64,000 nucleotides of DNA from NCBI RefSeq assembly GCF_013377085.1, contig NZ_JACAAX010000014.1, positions 1 to 64,000 of the forward strand, given 5' to 3'. Positions 1-8,571 of this stretch are shown here, piece by piece; within the stretch, counting starts at the first letter, position 1; every line of letters starts with the position of its first letter. The translations under genes were made by a program, and so were the position numbers. The notes under the pieces were generated by a model. The model searched no databases. It had not been told where the DNA came from and saw nothing but the letters and a program-made list of their open reading frames with translations. The DNA comes from Rhodoplanes sp. GTDB taxonomy: Bacteria; Pseudomonadota; Alphaproteobacteria; Rhizobiales; Xanthobacteraceae.

Positions 1-43
1 GGCCAAGAAGGCCGCCGTCTTGGTGCCGGCGGCCTTCTTGGCC
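1..43. repeat. Perfect 16-bp inverted repeat in the topA tail
   Basis: Bases 1-16 and 28-43 are perfect reverse complements separated by 11 bases. The repeat lies in the Lys/Ala-rich end of topA. Seen directly; function unknown. It could simply reflect Ala-Lys codon repeats, or it could be an intragenic hairpin. Confidence 0.6.
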
Positions 44-2601
44 GGTGCCTTGCGCTTCGGGGCGCCGCCGGTCTTCTCGGCGCGCGCCGCGATCAGGCTG
101 ACGGCCTCCGCGAGCGTGATGGTCTCCGGCGTCTTGTCGCGAGGCAGGGTGGCGTTGATGCCGTTGTGACTGACATAGGGGCCGTAGCGGCCGGCCTTCA
201 CGACGATGGTGCCGCCGTGCTCGGGATGATCGCCGAGCGCGCGGCCGGGATCGCCGCCGAAGCGTTTTCCACGCGGCCCCTTGGCCAGCTTCTCGGCGAT
301 CAGCGTCACGGCCCGGTTGAGCCCGATGGACAGAACCTCGTCGCCCGGCTCCAGATTGGCGTAGGTCTTGATGTGCTGGACATAGGCGCCGAACCGCCCG
401 ATGCCGGCGAGGATCGGCTCGCCGTCCTCCGGGTGCTTGCCGACCTCGCGCGGCAGCGACAGCAGCCCGAGCGCCAGCTCGAGATCGACGGTCGCCGGTT
501 CGGTGCCCTTGGGCAGGCCGGCGCGCTTCGGCTTCTCGCCATTGGCGGCCTCGCCGAGCTGCACATACGGCCCGAAGCGGCCGTTGCGCAGGCTGACCTC
601 GAGCCCGGTGTCCGGGTCCTGACCCAACACCTTGTTCTCGGCCTCCGGCGCGCCGTCGGCGCCCGGCACCGAGAACGGCCGCGTGTACCGGCACTCGGGA
701 TAGTTCGAGCAGCCGATGAAGGCGCCGTAGCGGCCGAGCTTCAGCGACAGGCGGCCGGTGCCGCAGGTGGTGCACAGGCGCGGATCGGTGCCGTCCTCGC
801 GGGGCGCGAAGATGTGCGGGGCGAGCATCGCGTCGAGAGCGTCGATCACCTCGCTGATCTTGAGGTCCTTGATGCCGTCGACCGCGCCCGTGAAGCCGGT
901 CCAGAAGCGCCGCAGCAGCTCGTGCCACTCGATCTCGTTGTTGGAGACGCGATCGAGCTGCTCCTCGAGATCGGCCGTGAAGTCGTACTCGACATAGCGC
1001 GAGAAGAAGCTCTCCAGGAACGCCACGACGATACGTCCGCGGTCCTCCGGCACCAGGCGGCGCTTGTCGATCCGCACATAGCTGCGGTCCTTGAGCACCT
1101 GCAGGATCGACGCATAGGTCGACGGCCGGCCGATGCCGAGCTCCTCCATGCGCTTGACCAGCGACGCCTCGGAATAGCGCGGCGGCGGCTCGGTGAAGTG
1201 CTGGGTCGAGTCGAGCGCGAGCTTCTTCAGCGCCTCGCCGGCGCTCATCTGGGGCAGGCGGCGGCTTTCCTCGTCCTCCGGATCCTCGTCGCGGCCCTCC
1301 TGGTAGACGGCCAGGAAGCCGTCGAACGTGATCACGCTGCCGGTGGCGCGCAGCTCCAGCACGCGCGACTTCGCCGGCGCGTCGACGTTCGCCGTGATGT
1401 CGACCGTCGTGCGCTCGAGCTCGGCCGATTCCATTTGGCTCGCCACGGCGCGCATGTAGATCAGCTCGTAGAGGCGGGCCTGGTCGGCGTCGAGATGGCG
1501 CTTGAGGTCGCGTGGCCGGCGCGCCATGTCGGTCGGCCGGATCGCCTCGTGGGCCTCCTGGGCGTTCTTCGCCTTGGTCTGGTACTGGCGCGGCGCGCCC
1601 GGCAGATAGCGGTCGCCGTAATCGGCCCGCACCACGTCGCGAACCGCCGCGATGGCCTCGGGCGCCATCTGGACGCCGTCGGTTCGCATATAGGTGATCA
1701 GGCCGACCGTGTCGCCGCCGAGGTCGATGCCCTCATAGAGCCGCTGTGCCACCCGCATGGTATGGGCCGGCGCGAAACCGAGCTTTCGGCTCGCCTCCTG
1801 CTGCAACGTCGAGGTGGTGAACGGCGGCTGCGGGTGGCGCTTGGTCGGCCGCGCATCGACGGTCGCGACCGCGTAGCGGGCGGCCTCGAGCGCGGCCTTG
1901 AAGTCGGCCGCCTCGGCGCCGCTGCCGATGTCGAGCCGGGTGATCTTCTTGCCGTCGGCCCCGACCAGGCGGGCCTGGAAGCTGTCGCCGCGCGGGGTCG
2001 CCAGCGTCGCGATCAGCGACCAGTACTCCTGGGTGACGAACTTCTCGATCTCCAGCTCGCGGTCGCAGACCAGCCGCAGCGAGACCGACTGGACGCGGCC
2101 GGCCGAGCGGGCGCCGGGCAGCTTGCGCCACAGCACCGGCGACAGCGTGAAGCCGACCAGATAGTCGAGCGCCCGGCGTGCCAGATAAGCGTCCACCAGC
2201 GCCTGGTCGATGGCGCGCGGATGCTTCATCGCCTCGGTGACGGCCTGCTTGGTGATGGCGTTGAACACCACCCGCTCGATCGGCTGGTCGGCGGTGAGTG
2301 CGCGCCTTTCCTTGAGGGCTTCGAGCAGGTGCCAGGAAATCGCCTCGCCCTCGCGGTCCGGGTCGGTCGCCAGGATCAGCTTGTCGGCTCCCTTGAGGGC
2401 GCGGGCGATGTCGGCGATCCGCTTCTGCGCCTTCCCGTCGACCTCCCACACCATCTTGAAGTCGGCCTCGGGATCGACCGAGCCATCCTTCGGCGGCAGG
2501 TCGCGGACATGTCCGAAGGAGGCCAGCACCTCGTAGCCACGGCCGAGATACTTGTTGATGGTCTTCGCCTTGGCCGGAGATTCGACGACAACGACGTTCA
2601 T
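1..2601 (-). CDS. topA: DNA topoisomerase I (3' end outside window)
   Basis: Type IA topoisomerase that relaxes negative supercoils through a transient 5'-phosphotyrosine link. The protein begins MNVVVVESPAKAKTINKYLG, the start of the TOPRIM domain. The active-site motif GLITYMRTDG places the catalytic Tyr at about residue 304. A C-terminal zinc ribbon (Cys610, Cys613 and a second Cys pair some 20 residues on) is followed by topoisomerase C-terminal repeats and a Lys/Ala-rich tail. 867 codons are visible and no stop is reached before the window edge, so the gene is incomplete here; relatives are roughly 870-920 residues. The ATG is followed directly by family-typical sequence, so this start is secure. 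dprA lies upstream on the same strand, the usual rhizobial order. The last visible codons (KTAAFLA) coincide with a 16-bp inverted repeat. Confidence 0.97.
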   Translation of the reverse strand, partial: MNVVVVESPAKAKTINKYLGRGYEVLASFGHVRDLPPKDGSVDPEADFKMVWEVDGKAQKRIADIARALKGADKLILATDPDREGEAISWHLLEALKERRALTADQPIERVVFNAITKQAVTEAMKHPRAIDQALVDAYLARRALDYLVGFTLSPVLWRKLPGARSAGRVQSVSLRLVCDRELEIEKFVTQEYWSLIATLATPRGDSFQARLVGADGKKITRLDIGSGAEAADFKAALEAARYAVATVDARPTKRHPQPPFTTSTLQQEASRKLGFAPAHTMRVAQRLYEGIDLGGDTVGLITYMRTDGVQMAPEAIAAVRDVVRADYGDRYLPGAPRQYQTKAKNAQEAHEAIRPTDMARRPRDLKRHLDADQARLYELIYMRAVASQMESAELERTTVDITANVDAPAKSRVLELRATGSVITFDGFLAVYQEGRDEDPEDEESRRLPQMSAGEALKKLALDSTQHFTEPPPRYSEASLVKRMEELGIGRPSTYASILQVLKDRSYVRIDKRRLVPEDRGRIVVAFLESFFSRYVEYDFTADLEEQLDRVSNNEIEWHELLRRFWTGFTGAVDGIKDLKISEVIDALDAMLAPHIFAPREDGTDPRLCTTCGTGRLSLKLGRYGAFIGCSNYPECRYTRPFSVPGADGAPEAENKVLGQDPDTGLEVSLRNGRFGPYVQLGEAANGEKPKRAGLPKGTEPATVDLELALGLLSLPREVGKHPEDGEPILAGIGRFGAYVQHIKTYANLEPGDEVLSIGLNRAVTLIAEKLAKGPRGKRFGGDPGRALGDHPEHGGTIVVKAGRYGPYVSHNGINATLPRDKTPETITLAEAVSLIAARAEKTGGAPKRKAPAKKAAGTKTAAFLA

Positions 2602-2860
2602 GAAAAGCCTTGCACTGGGCGCAAATCGGGGGGCGGTGGACCGGGTCGCCGGTCCGCCGCGGGCCCGGGGAAAATGGTTAAGCAGGGGCCGGGTGTCAAA
2701 TCCGGGCTGCCGCGCGTCGACGGCACACGTGGCCATATATCAAAAGTTGTGTTTCTTTAGCGGTCCAATTTGAGATAGTATTCCTGTCCAAGACGTCGAG
2801 CGAAACTCGCATTCCCGGCGCCGTCCGGCCCGCCTGGGCCGGGCCGCGGCAAGGTTTCTT
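2602..2860. other. Divergent intergenic region, topA / small protein
   Basis: About 260 bases between the topA start and a small plus-strand gene. No convincing ORF, RNA or repeat is seen. It should hold the promoters of both genes; no confident -35/-10 pair was identified. Confidence 0.4.
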
Positions 2861-3070
2861 ATGCCCGAACCGCCACCCGCCGTCGAAGACTCCACGCCGC
2901 AATCGGTCGCCGCCTATATTGCGGATCTGACTGGCGATCTCGCCCGGATCGCCCGCCGTCACGGGCTGCAGACGCTCGGCTACCTGCTCGAGATGGCGCA
3001 CATCGAGGCGGAAGCGACATCGGAGGCCGGCCGCGACCGCGGCCGCGCCAACGGGGCGCCGTCGCCCTGA
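2861..3070 (+). CDS. Small conserved helical protein (69 aa)
   Basis: A 69-residue protein beginning MPEPPPAVEDSTPQSVAAYI. After a Pro-rich start it has an amphipathic helical core (AYIADLTGDLARIARRHGL, then QTLGYLLEMAHIEAE) and a charged, disordered tail. There is no signal peptide or membrane segment. It resembles short uncharacterised proteins found near topA/dprA in rhizobial genomes; that resemblance is from memory. It lies between topA and dprA on the opposite strand. Function unknown. Its reality rests on the regular helical pattern and the clean position in an otherwise empty gap. Confidence 0.6.
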   Translation: MPEPPPAVEDSTPQSVAAYIADLTGDLARIARRHGLQTLGYLLEMAHIEAEATSEAGRDRGRANGAPSP

Positions 3071-3165
3071 TTGGGTGCAGACCGGAGCCCGCAGGTCCGG
3101 CAAGGCGGGGGAGGAGGCTTCGTTCTCGGTATCGAGGTATGATGAGCGCTGGGTTAAGCGCGGCG

Positions 3166-4335
3166 TCACAACAGGGCGACACGGCCGCCGCGCTGGCGGT
3201 CGAGCCGTCCAGCCAGCTCCAGCTCCAGCAGCGTGGTCAGCACGGTGGCGGGGGCGGCGCCCGACCAGCGGATCAGGTCGTCGACGCCGACCGGGGTCGG
3301 CCCGAGCAGCGCCGTGATGCCGTCCCGCGCCTGGCCGTCGGCCGGCAGGTCGAAGGGCAGCGGCAGGGTGATCGGCGCCGGCTCGTCGAGCGGGCGCTCG
3401 AAGCTTTTGCCGAGCATCGGCTCCAGGGCCGCGATCACGTCGGCCGCAGACGTCACCAGGCCGGCGCCCTGCTTGAGCAGGTCGTTCGTTCCCTCGCTGC
3501 GCGGGTCGATCGGCGAGCCCGGCACGGCGAACACCTCGCGGCCGTGGTCGAGCGCCCGCCGCGCCGTGATCAGCGAGCCGGAGCGGCGCGCCGCCTCCAC
3601 CACCACGACGCCCATGACGAGCCCCGAGATGATTCGGTTGCGGCGCGGAAAATCGCGGCCGCGCGGAATCCAACCCATGGGCATTTCCGAGACCACGGCG
3701 CCGGCCCCGGCGATCGCCTCCAGAAGCTCGGTGTGCTCGGGCGGGTAGGGGCGGTCCTGCCCGCCGGCCACCACCGCGATGGTGCCGCGCGAGAGGCTGC
3801 CCCGGTGGGCCGCGCCGTCGATGCCGCGGGCGAGGCCCGAGACGATCGCGAAGCCGGCATCGCCGAGCTCGCGGGCGATTCGTTCGGCGAACATCAGCCC
3901 GGCCGCCGAGGCGTTGCGGGCTCCGACGATGCCGACGGCCGGCTGCTGCAACAGTTCGAGCTTTCCACGCACGCCGATCAGCGGCGGGGCGTCGTCGATC
4001 GCCTGCAGGGCGGGCGGATAATCGGGCTCGCCGAGTGCGACCAGGCGGACGCCGAGCCGACGGCCGGCGACCATTTCGCGCTCGGCTTCGGCCAGGGTGG
4101 CGACATGGGGGGCCCGCACGGCGCCGCCGCGCCGGGCCAGCTCGGGCAGGGCCGCGAGCGCCGCTCGGGCGCCGCCATACCGGTTGAGCAGGGCCTTGAA
4201 GGTGCGCGGACCGACATTCTCGCTGCGGATCAGCCGCAGCCAGTCGAGCCTTTGCTCGTCGGTGAGACGCACGCCGGGCGCCACGCGGACGCTCCCCCTG
4301 CCGGGGCGGCCGAACGCCGGGCCGCCTCGCTCCAC
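3166..4335 (-). CDS. dprA: DNA processing protein DprA
   Basis: A Rossmann-fold protein that loads RecA on incoming single-stranded DNA during transformation. Seen in the sequence: an N-terminal helical segment ([20 protein letters not shown], about residues 24-43), the nucleotide-binding-like stretch [10 protein letters not shown] (134-143), [12 protein letters not shown] (166-177), [12 protein letters not shown] (229-240) and SGSLITAR (252-259), then a C-terminal winged-helix domain (about 325-389). The length of 389 is usual for the family. The longest frame opens with GTG at 4335, and the true start could be one of the internal GTG codons before residue 22. It sits in the rhizobial plsY-dprA-topA block, with a methyltransferase gene inserted upstream. 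Confidence 0.95.
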   Translation of the reverse strand: MERGGPAFGRPGRGSVRVAPGVRLTDEQRLDWLRLIRSENVGPRTFKALLNRYGGARAALAALPELARRGGAVRAPHVATLAEAEREMVAGRRLGVRLVALGEPDYPPALQAIDDAPPLIGVRGKLELLQQPAVGIVGARNASAAGLMFAERIARELGDAGFAIVSGLARGIDGAAHRGSLSRGTIAVVAGGQDRPYPPEHTELLEAIAGAGAVVSEMPMGWIPRGRDFPRRNRIISGLVMGVVVVEAARRSGSLITARRALDHGREVFAVPGSPIDPRSEGTNDLLKQGAGLVTSAADVIAALEPMLGKSFERPLDEPAPITLPLPFDLPADGQARDGITALLGPTPVGVDDLIRWSGAAPATVLTTLLELELAGRLDRQRGGRVALL

Positions 4336-4437
4336 CGGCGCATGGTGTCACGGGATCGCGCGATGCGCGAGAGGAAGATGATGTGCACGCGTTCGAAGAC
4401 GCGGCGGCGGCCGCTGACGCCCGGTCTCGGCGACAGC

Positions 4438-5088
4438 TCAGGCGCGTTTGGTGCCCCGACAGACATAATAGGAGCCGAACAGGAACTCCTCCATCTCGAA
4501 GCCGTCGACCAGCGGCGCGAGGTGCTCCCATGGGCGGATGTGGGGATTGCCCAGAACGGTCCACTTCATCAGCCAGATCGAGAAGGGCAGCACCAGCTTG
4601 CCGCCGACGCCGGGCGGCAGCTTGGCGTCCATGATGACGATGCGGCCACCGGGCTTGAGCAGCTCGAGGGCACGCGCCAGCACGGCGCGGTGGTGCGGCA
4701 TGGTGTTGTAGGAGAGACCGAACATCACGCCGTCGAGCGGCTCGGGCGCGCGGTAGTCGGCGGCGTCCGATTCGGTCAGGTGGACATTGCTCCAGCCGCC
4801 GCGCGCCACCAGGTTGCGGGCCCGGCCCAGCATGCCGGGCGAGAAATCGACGCCGTAGACTTGGCCCCCGGCGCCCACCGCCTCACGCAGGAAGGGCAGG
4901 TTGCGCCCGGTGCCGCAGCCGATCTCGAGCACCCGCGCGCCCGGCTGCAGGCCGATGCGCTCGACCGCGACGCGGCGGAACGCCGTCGGCATGAACAGGA
5001 GCCATTCGAACGGAACGATCAGGCCGGCGATGCGATCGTAACGGCGGCGGATGAAATCGAGATCGTAGTCGGCCCACTGGATTGCCAC
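4438..5088 (-). CDS. Class I SAM-dependent methyltransferase
   Basis: A 216-residue methyltransferase. The SAM-binding motif I is VLEIGCGTGRN at about residues 53-63, with an acidic end of strand 2 (VYGVDFSPGM) and the post-motif LLKPGGRIVIMDAKLPPG. The overall look is of UbiE or phospholipid N-methyltransferase-like enzymes acting on small or lipid substrates; the substrate cannot be told from sequence. Start is GTG at 5088, preceded by a G-rich stretch. It lies between plsY and dprA, same strand, where many relatives have no gene, so it may be a lineage-specific insertion in the block. Confidence 0.85.
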   Translation of the reverse strand: MAIQWADYDLDFIRRRYDRIAGLIVPFEWLLFMPTAFRRVAVERIGLQPGARVLEIGCGTGRNLPFLREAVGAGGQVYGVDFSPGMLGRARNLVARGGWSNVHLTESDAADYRAPEPLDGVMFGLSYNTMPHHRAVLARALELLKPGGRIVIMDAKLPPGVGGKLVLPFSIWLMKWTVLGNPHIRPWEHLAPLVDGFEMEEFLFGSYYVCRGTKRA

Positions 5089-5324
5089 GTGACCCCCCGG
5101 ACGTCGCGCGCCCCCCGGCGCACGGTGTCGCCATTGCGACCGTTCACCCGCAACACGGGATACAAGCGGTCGGTACGACTCGCCATTCGCAAACAGCGGG
5201 GCGCAGCTTCACCAATTCCCGCGATACGGCATTAAGCCTGGAAGTGTAAAGTTGGTGTCAGCCCGGAGTAATACGGGGGCGCCACACTGTTGCGCCGGCA
5301 ACACGCCGCCGTCGGCCGGTGCGC

Positions 5325-5978
5325 TCAGGCGGCCTCGTCGGCCGGCGGCTTGCCCTTGCCGATCTTCGATTCGGTGCCGGCCAGGAGACGCTTCAGGTTG
5401 GCGGCGTGCTTGATCCAGGACAGCACGGCGAGCAGTGCGAACAGGAGCGCCTCCGACGGCCGTCCGGCGGCCCACAGCATGAGCGGTGTCGCGGCGCTCG
5501 CGGTCAGGCCGGCGAGCGAGGAGTAGCGGGTCGCGGCGGCCACCGCGAGCCAGACCAGGCCGAAGCCGACGGCGACCAGCGGCGAGAATGCGACCAGCAC
5601 GCCGATGAAGGTCGCGACGCCCTTGCCGCCGCGAAAGTGCAACCAGACCGGGAAGAGATGGCCGAGAAACGCGCCGAGCCCGGCGAGCAGCGCGAGGTCG
5701 TGGCCGGGTGCCGCGGCACTGCCGACGAGCGGTGCCAGCAGCACGGCCGCCGTTCCCTTGAGGGCGTCGAGCAGCAGCGTCAGGGCGGCGAGGCCCTTGC
5801 GGCCGGTGCGCAGAACATTGGTCGCGCCGATATTGCCGGAGCCGATCGCGCGGATGTCGCCGGCGCCCGCCATCTTGGTGATCAGCAGGCCGAACGGGAT
5901 CGATCCGAGCAGATAGCCGAAGACGATCGCCGCCGCGTAAACCGGGAGGGCGGCGGACCAGTCGGCGGGATGGAGCAT
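5325..5978 (-). CDS. plsY: Glycerol-3-phosphate acyltransferase PlsY
   Basis: Inner-membrane enzyme transferring an acyl group from acyl-phosphate to glycerol-3-phosphate, the first step of phospholipid synthesis. The 217-residue polytopic protein carries the family motifs in order: GSIPFG near residue 25, [12 protein letters not shown] (46-57), DALKGT (71-76) and FRGGKGVAT (115-123), spread over about five membrane helices. The C-terminus is short and Lys-rich. ATG at 5978 is preceded by a purine-rich CGGAG. It is downstream of the pyrBC pair on the same strand with a 110-base gap, probably one transcription unit. Confidence 0.96.
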   Translation of the reverse strand: MLHPADWSAALPVYAAAIVFGYLLGSIPFGLLITKMAGAGDIRAIGSGNIGATNVLRTGRKGLAALTLLLDALKGTAAVLLAPLVGSAAAPGHDLALLAGLGAFLGHLFPVWLHFRGGKGVATFIGVLVAFSPLVAVGFGLVWLAVAAATRYSSLAGLTASAATPLMLWAAGRPSEALLFALLAVLSWIKHAANLKRLLAGTESKIGKGKPPADEAA

Positions 5979-6088
5979 GGTGTCGTCGCTCCGGGGGTGA
6001 ATCCGTGCGCCGCGGCCGCATTCGGCCGGACGTCGCGGCGGACCCTAGCGAGCGACAGGGCGGCCGGCAATGCGCCTCGGCGCGCCGT

Positions 6089-7390
6089 TCACACGAGCTC
6101 GTAGACGGTGCGGCCGCCGACGATGGTGCGCACCACGCGGCCCTGGAGACGGGCCTCGTCGAAGGGCGAGTTCTTGCACTTCGATTTCAGGTCCTCGCGG
6201 TCGAGCACCCAGGGGGTGTCGAGATCGACGACGATCACGTCGGCCGGGCTGCCGGCGCGCAGCGTGCCGGCCGGCAGGCCGAGCAACTCGGCCGGCCGGG
6301 TCGACATCGCCTTGATCAGGGTCGTCAGCGGCACGTCGCCGGCATGGACGAGGCGCAGGCCGGCGACCAGCATGGTCTCGATGCCGATGGCGCCGGGGGC
6401 GGCCTCGGCGAAGGGCAGCCGCTTGGTCTCGACGTCCTGCGGGTCGTGGTCGGACATCACCACGTCGATCAGGCCGGCGCGCAGGGCCTCGACCAGCGCG
6501 GCGCGGTCGCTCTCCGGCCGCAGCGGCGGCGTCACCTTGCAGAAGGTGCGGTAGGAGCCGACGTCGAGCTCGTTCAGCGTGAGATGGTTGATCGAGGCGG
6601 AGGCGGTGACGCGCAGCCCCGCCTGCTTGGCGCGGGCCAGCACCTCGAGCGAGTCGGCACAGGTCAGCGAGGCGGCGTGGTAGCGCGCCCGGGTGAGGCC
6701 GACGAGCCGGACGTCGCGCTCCAGCATGATGGTCTCGGCCGTCTTCGGGATGCCGAGCAGGCCGAGCCGTGCGGCGTACTCGCCTTCGTTCATGACGCCG
6801 TCGGAGGCGAGATCGGGGTCCTCGGTGTGGTGCACCACGAGGGCGTCGAAGTCCCGCCCATAGGTCAGCGCGCGTCGCATCACCTTGGCATCGGTGACGC
6901 TCTTCGCCCCGTCCGTGAACGCGACGGCACCGGCGGCCTTGAGGAGGCCGATCTCGGTCATCTCCTCGCCCTTGAGGCCCTTGGTGAGAGCCGCCATCGG
7001 ATGCACCCGCACGATCGCGGTGTCGCGGGCGCGGCGCATGACGAAGTCGACGGTCGCCGGGTCGTCGATCGGCGGATGGGTGTCGGGCTGGCAGACGATG
7101 GTGGTGACGCCGCCGGCGGCCGCGGCGAGGCTCGCCGACGCGAAGGTCTCGCGATACTCCGCGCCGGGCTCGCCGATGAAGGCGCGCATGTCGACGAGGC
7201 CGGGCGCCACCACCTTGCCGGTGCAGTCGACCACCTCGGTGCCGCCCGGCACGCCGGCCGCGCCGATGCCGCGCTTGATGTCGCGCACCAGCCCGTCGGC
7301 CATCAGGAGGTCGCCGGTGATGTCGAGATCCTGGGAGGGATCGACGATGCGGGCGTTGGTGAGGAGGATCGGGCGGCGGTCGGACAGCAT
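6089..7390 (-). CDS. Dihydroorotase-like protein, probably non-catalytic (PyrC')
   Basis: A 433-residue amidohydrolase-fold protein of the dihydroorotase family, directly downstream of pyrB. The fold markers are present: APGLVDMRAFIGEPG, QPDTHPPIDD, VHHTEDPDLA, KVTPPLRP and VVMSDHDPQD. The metal-binding HxH of strand 1 is absent: where active enzymes have DxHxHxRxPG this protein has DMRAFIGEPG (residues 67-76), so both His and the Arg are lost. Such PyrC' proteins are known in Pseudomonas as structural partners of aspartate transcarbamoylase while another gene supplies the activity. I chose ATG at 7390 because family sequence starts there (MLSDRRPILLTNARIVDP) after GAGAGAAC; the frame is open 21 codons further upstream. 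Confidence 0.9.
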   Translation of the reverse strand: MLSDRRPILLTNARIVDPSQDLDITGDLLMADGLVRDIKRGIGAAGVPGGTEVVDCTGKVVAPGLVDMRAFIGEPGAEYRETFASASLAAAAGGVTTIVCQPDTHPPIDDPATVDFVMRRARDTAIVRVHPMAALTKGLKGEEMTEIGLLKAAGAVAFTDGAKSVTDAKVMRRALTYGRDFDALVVHHTEDPDLASDGVMNEGEYAARLGLLGIPKTAETIMLERDVRLVGLTRARYHAASLTCADSLEVLARAKQAGLRVTASASINHLTLNELDVGSYRTFCKVTPPLRPESDRAALVEALRAGLIDVVMSDHDPQDVETKRLPFAEAAPGAIGIETMLVAGLRLVHAGDVPLTTLIKAMSTRPAELLGLPAGTLRAGSPADVIVVDLDTPWVLDREDLKSKCKNSPFDEARLQGRVVRTIVGGRTVYELV

Positions 7391-7494
7391 GGCGTTGTTC
7401 TCTCGCGGGTCGTCAGGCAGGTCGCTCCGCCGGCGGACCGGCGGGGACGACACAGAGGCGGAGCCGGGGCCGGAGGGTGGCGCCGGCGCGCCCG

Positions 7495-8448
7495 TCAGGC
7501 ATTGGGCAGGTTCCGCGACAGTGCCTCGAGCACCGCCATGCGGACAGCGACGCCCATCTCGACCTGCTCGCGAATCAGCGAGCGTGAGCCGTCGGCGACC
7601 GTCGAGTTGATCTCGACGCCGCGGTTCATCGGGCCCGGATGCATCACCAGGGCGTCGGGCTTGGCCCAGCCGAGCTTCGTCTCGTCGAGCCCGTAATAGG
7701 CGAAGTACTCGGTCGAGGAGGGGATGAAGGAGCCGTTCATGCGCTCGCGCTGCAGGCGCAGCATCATGACGATGTCGGCGTCGCGCAGCCCCTCGCGCAT
7801 GTCGCGATAGACCTCGACGCCGAACCGCTCGATGCCGGGCGGCAGCAGGGTCGAGGGGCCGATCACCCGCACCCGCGCGTCGAGCGCGTTGAGCAGGATG
7901 ATGTTGGAGCGCGCCACCCGCGAATGCAGGATGTCGCCGCAGATCGCCACCGTCAGGCGCTCGATCCGGCCCTTGTTGCGGCGGATCGTCAGCGCGTCGA
8001 GCAGCGCCTGGGTCGGATGCTCATGGGCGCCGTCGCCGGCATTGACGACCGAGCAGTCGACCTTGTCGGCGAGCAGCTTGACGGCGCCCGACGCGTTGTG
8101 GCGCACCACCAGGATGTCGGGGTGCATGGCGTTGAGCGTGATCGCCGTGTCGACCAGCGTCTCGCCCTTGCGGATCGAGGACGCCTGCACGGCCATGTTC
8201 ATCACGTCGGCGCCCAGCCGCTTGCCGGCGAGCTCGAAGGACGACTGAGTCCGGGTGGAGGCTTCGAAGAAGAGGTTGATCTGCGTCCGGCCGCGCAGCG
8301 AGGTGCGCTTTTTCTCGACCTGGCGATTGAGATCGACAAATTCTTCGGCGAGGTCGAGGAGACCGACGATCTCCTCGCGCGATAGGCCTTCTATCCCCAA
8401 CAAGTGACGCTGGTGGAGTACGAAAGCGGCTTTGGGTGCGACATTCAT
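7495..8448 (-). CDS. pyrB: Aspartate carbamoyltransferase catalytic chain
   Basis: Condenses carbamoyl phosphate and aspartate, the committed step of pyrimidine synthesis. The 317 residues carry the carbamoyl-phosphate motif [12 protein letters not shown] (61-72), KGET (94-97), HPTQALLD (144-151) and the C-terminal [11 protein letters not shown]. The frame is open 145 codons further upstream, but that part overlaps the divergent gene and is not protein-like; ATG at 8448 gives the normal family length. No Shine-Dalgarno sequence precedes it, and a plausible promoter would put transcription start only a few bases upstream. It is followed on the same strand by the inactive-looking PyrC homologue. 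Confidence 0.97.
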   Translation of the reverse strand: MNVAPKAAFVLHQRHLLGIEGLSREEIVGLLDLAEEFVDLNRQVEKKRTSLRGRTQINLFFEASTRTQSSFELAGKRLGADVMNMAVQASSIRKGETLVDTAITLNAMHPDILVVRHNASGAVKLLADKVDCSVVNAGDGAHEHPTQALLDALTIRRNKGRIERLTVAICGDILHSRVARSNIILLNALDARVRVIGPSTLLPPGIERFGVEVYRDMREGLRDADIVMMLRLQRERMNGSFIPSSTEYFAYYGLDETKLGWAKPDALVMHPGPMNRGVEINSTVADGSRSLIREQVEMGVAVRMAVLEALSRNLPNA

Positions 8449-8458
8449 CAAAGCCAGC

Positions 8459-8487
8459 CGTATATGCGCGTTCGAGGATGGCAGCAA
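8459..8487 (-). promoter_or_regulatory. Candidate pyrB promoter
   Basis: On the minus strand, TTGCTG (8487-8482), a 17-base spacer and TATACG (8464-8459). Predicted transcription start is near 8452, only about 4 bases before the pyrB ATG, consistent with the missing Shine-Dalgarno sequence. Pattern match only. Confidence 0.35.
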
Positions 8488-8571
8488 GCGCATCGTGCTA
8501 TGCTTGCCAGTTGTCCCCAGCCGGACGGGACGGCACAGGCGAGGCGGCGGTTGCGCCAGGGGAGACGCACG

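Noticed and set aside
166-2760. 864-codon open frame opposite topA
   Set aside because: Antisense shadow of a clear topA gene; Arg/Gly/Ala-rich without any domain, a usual effect of high GC.
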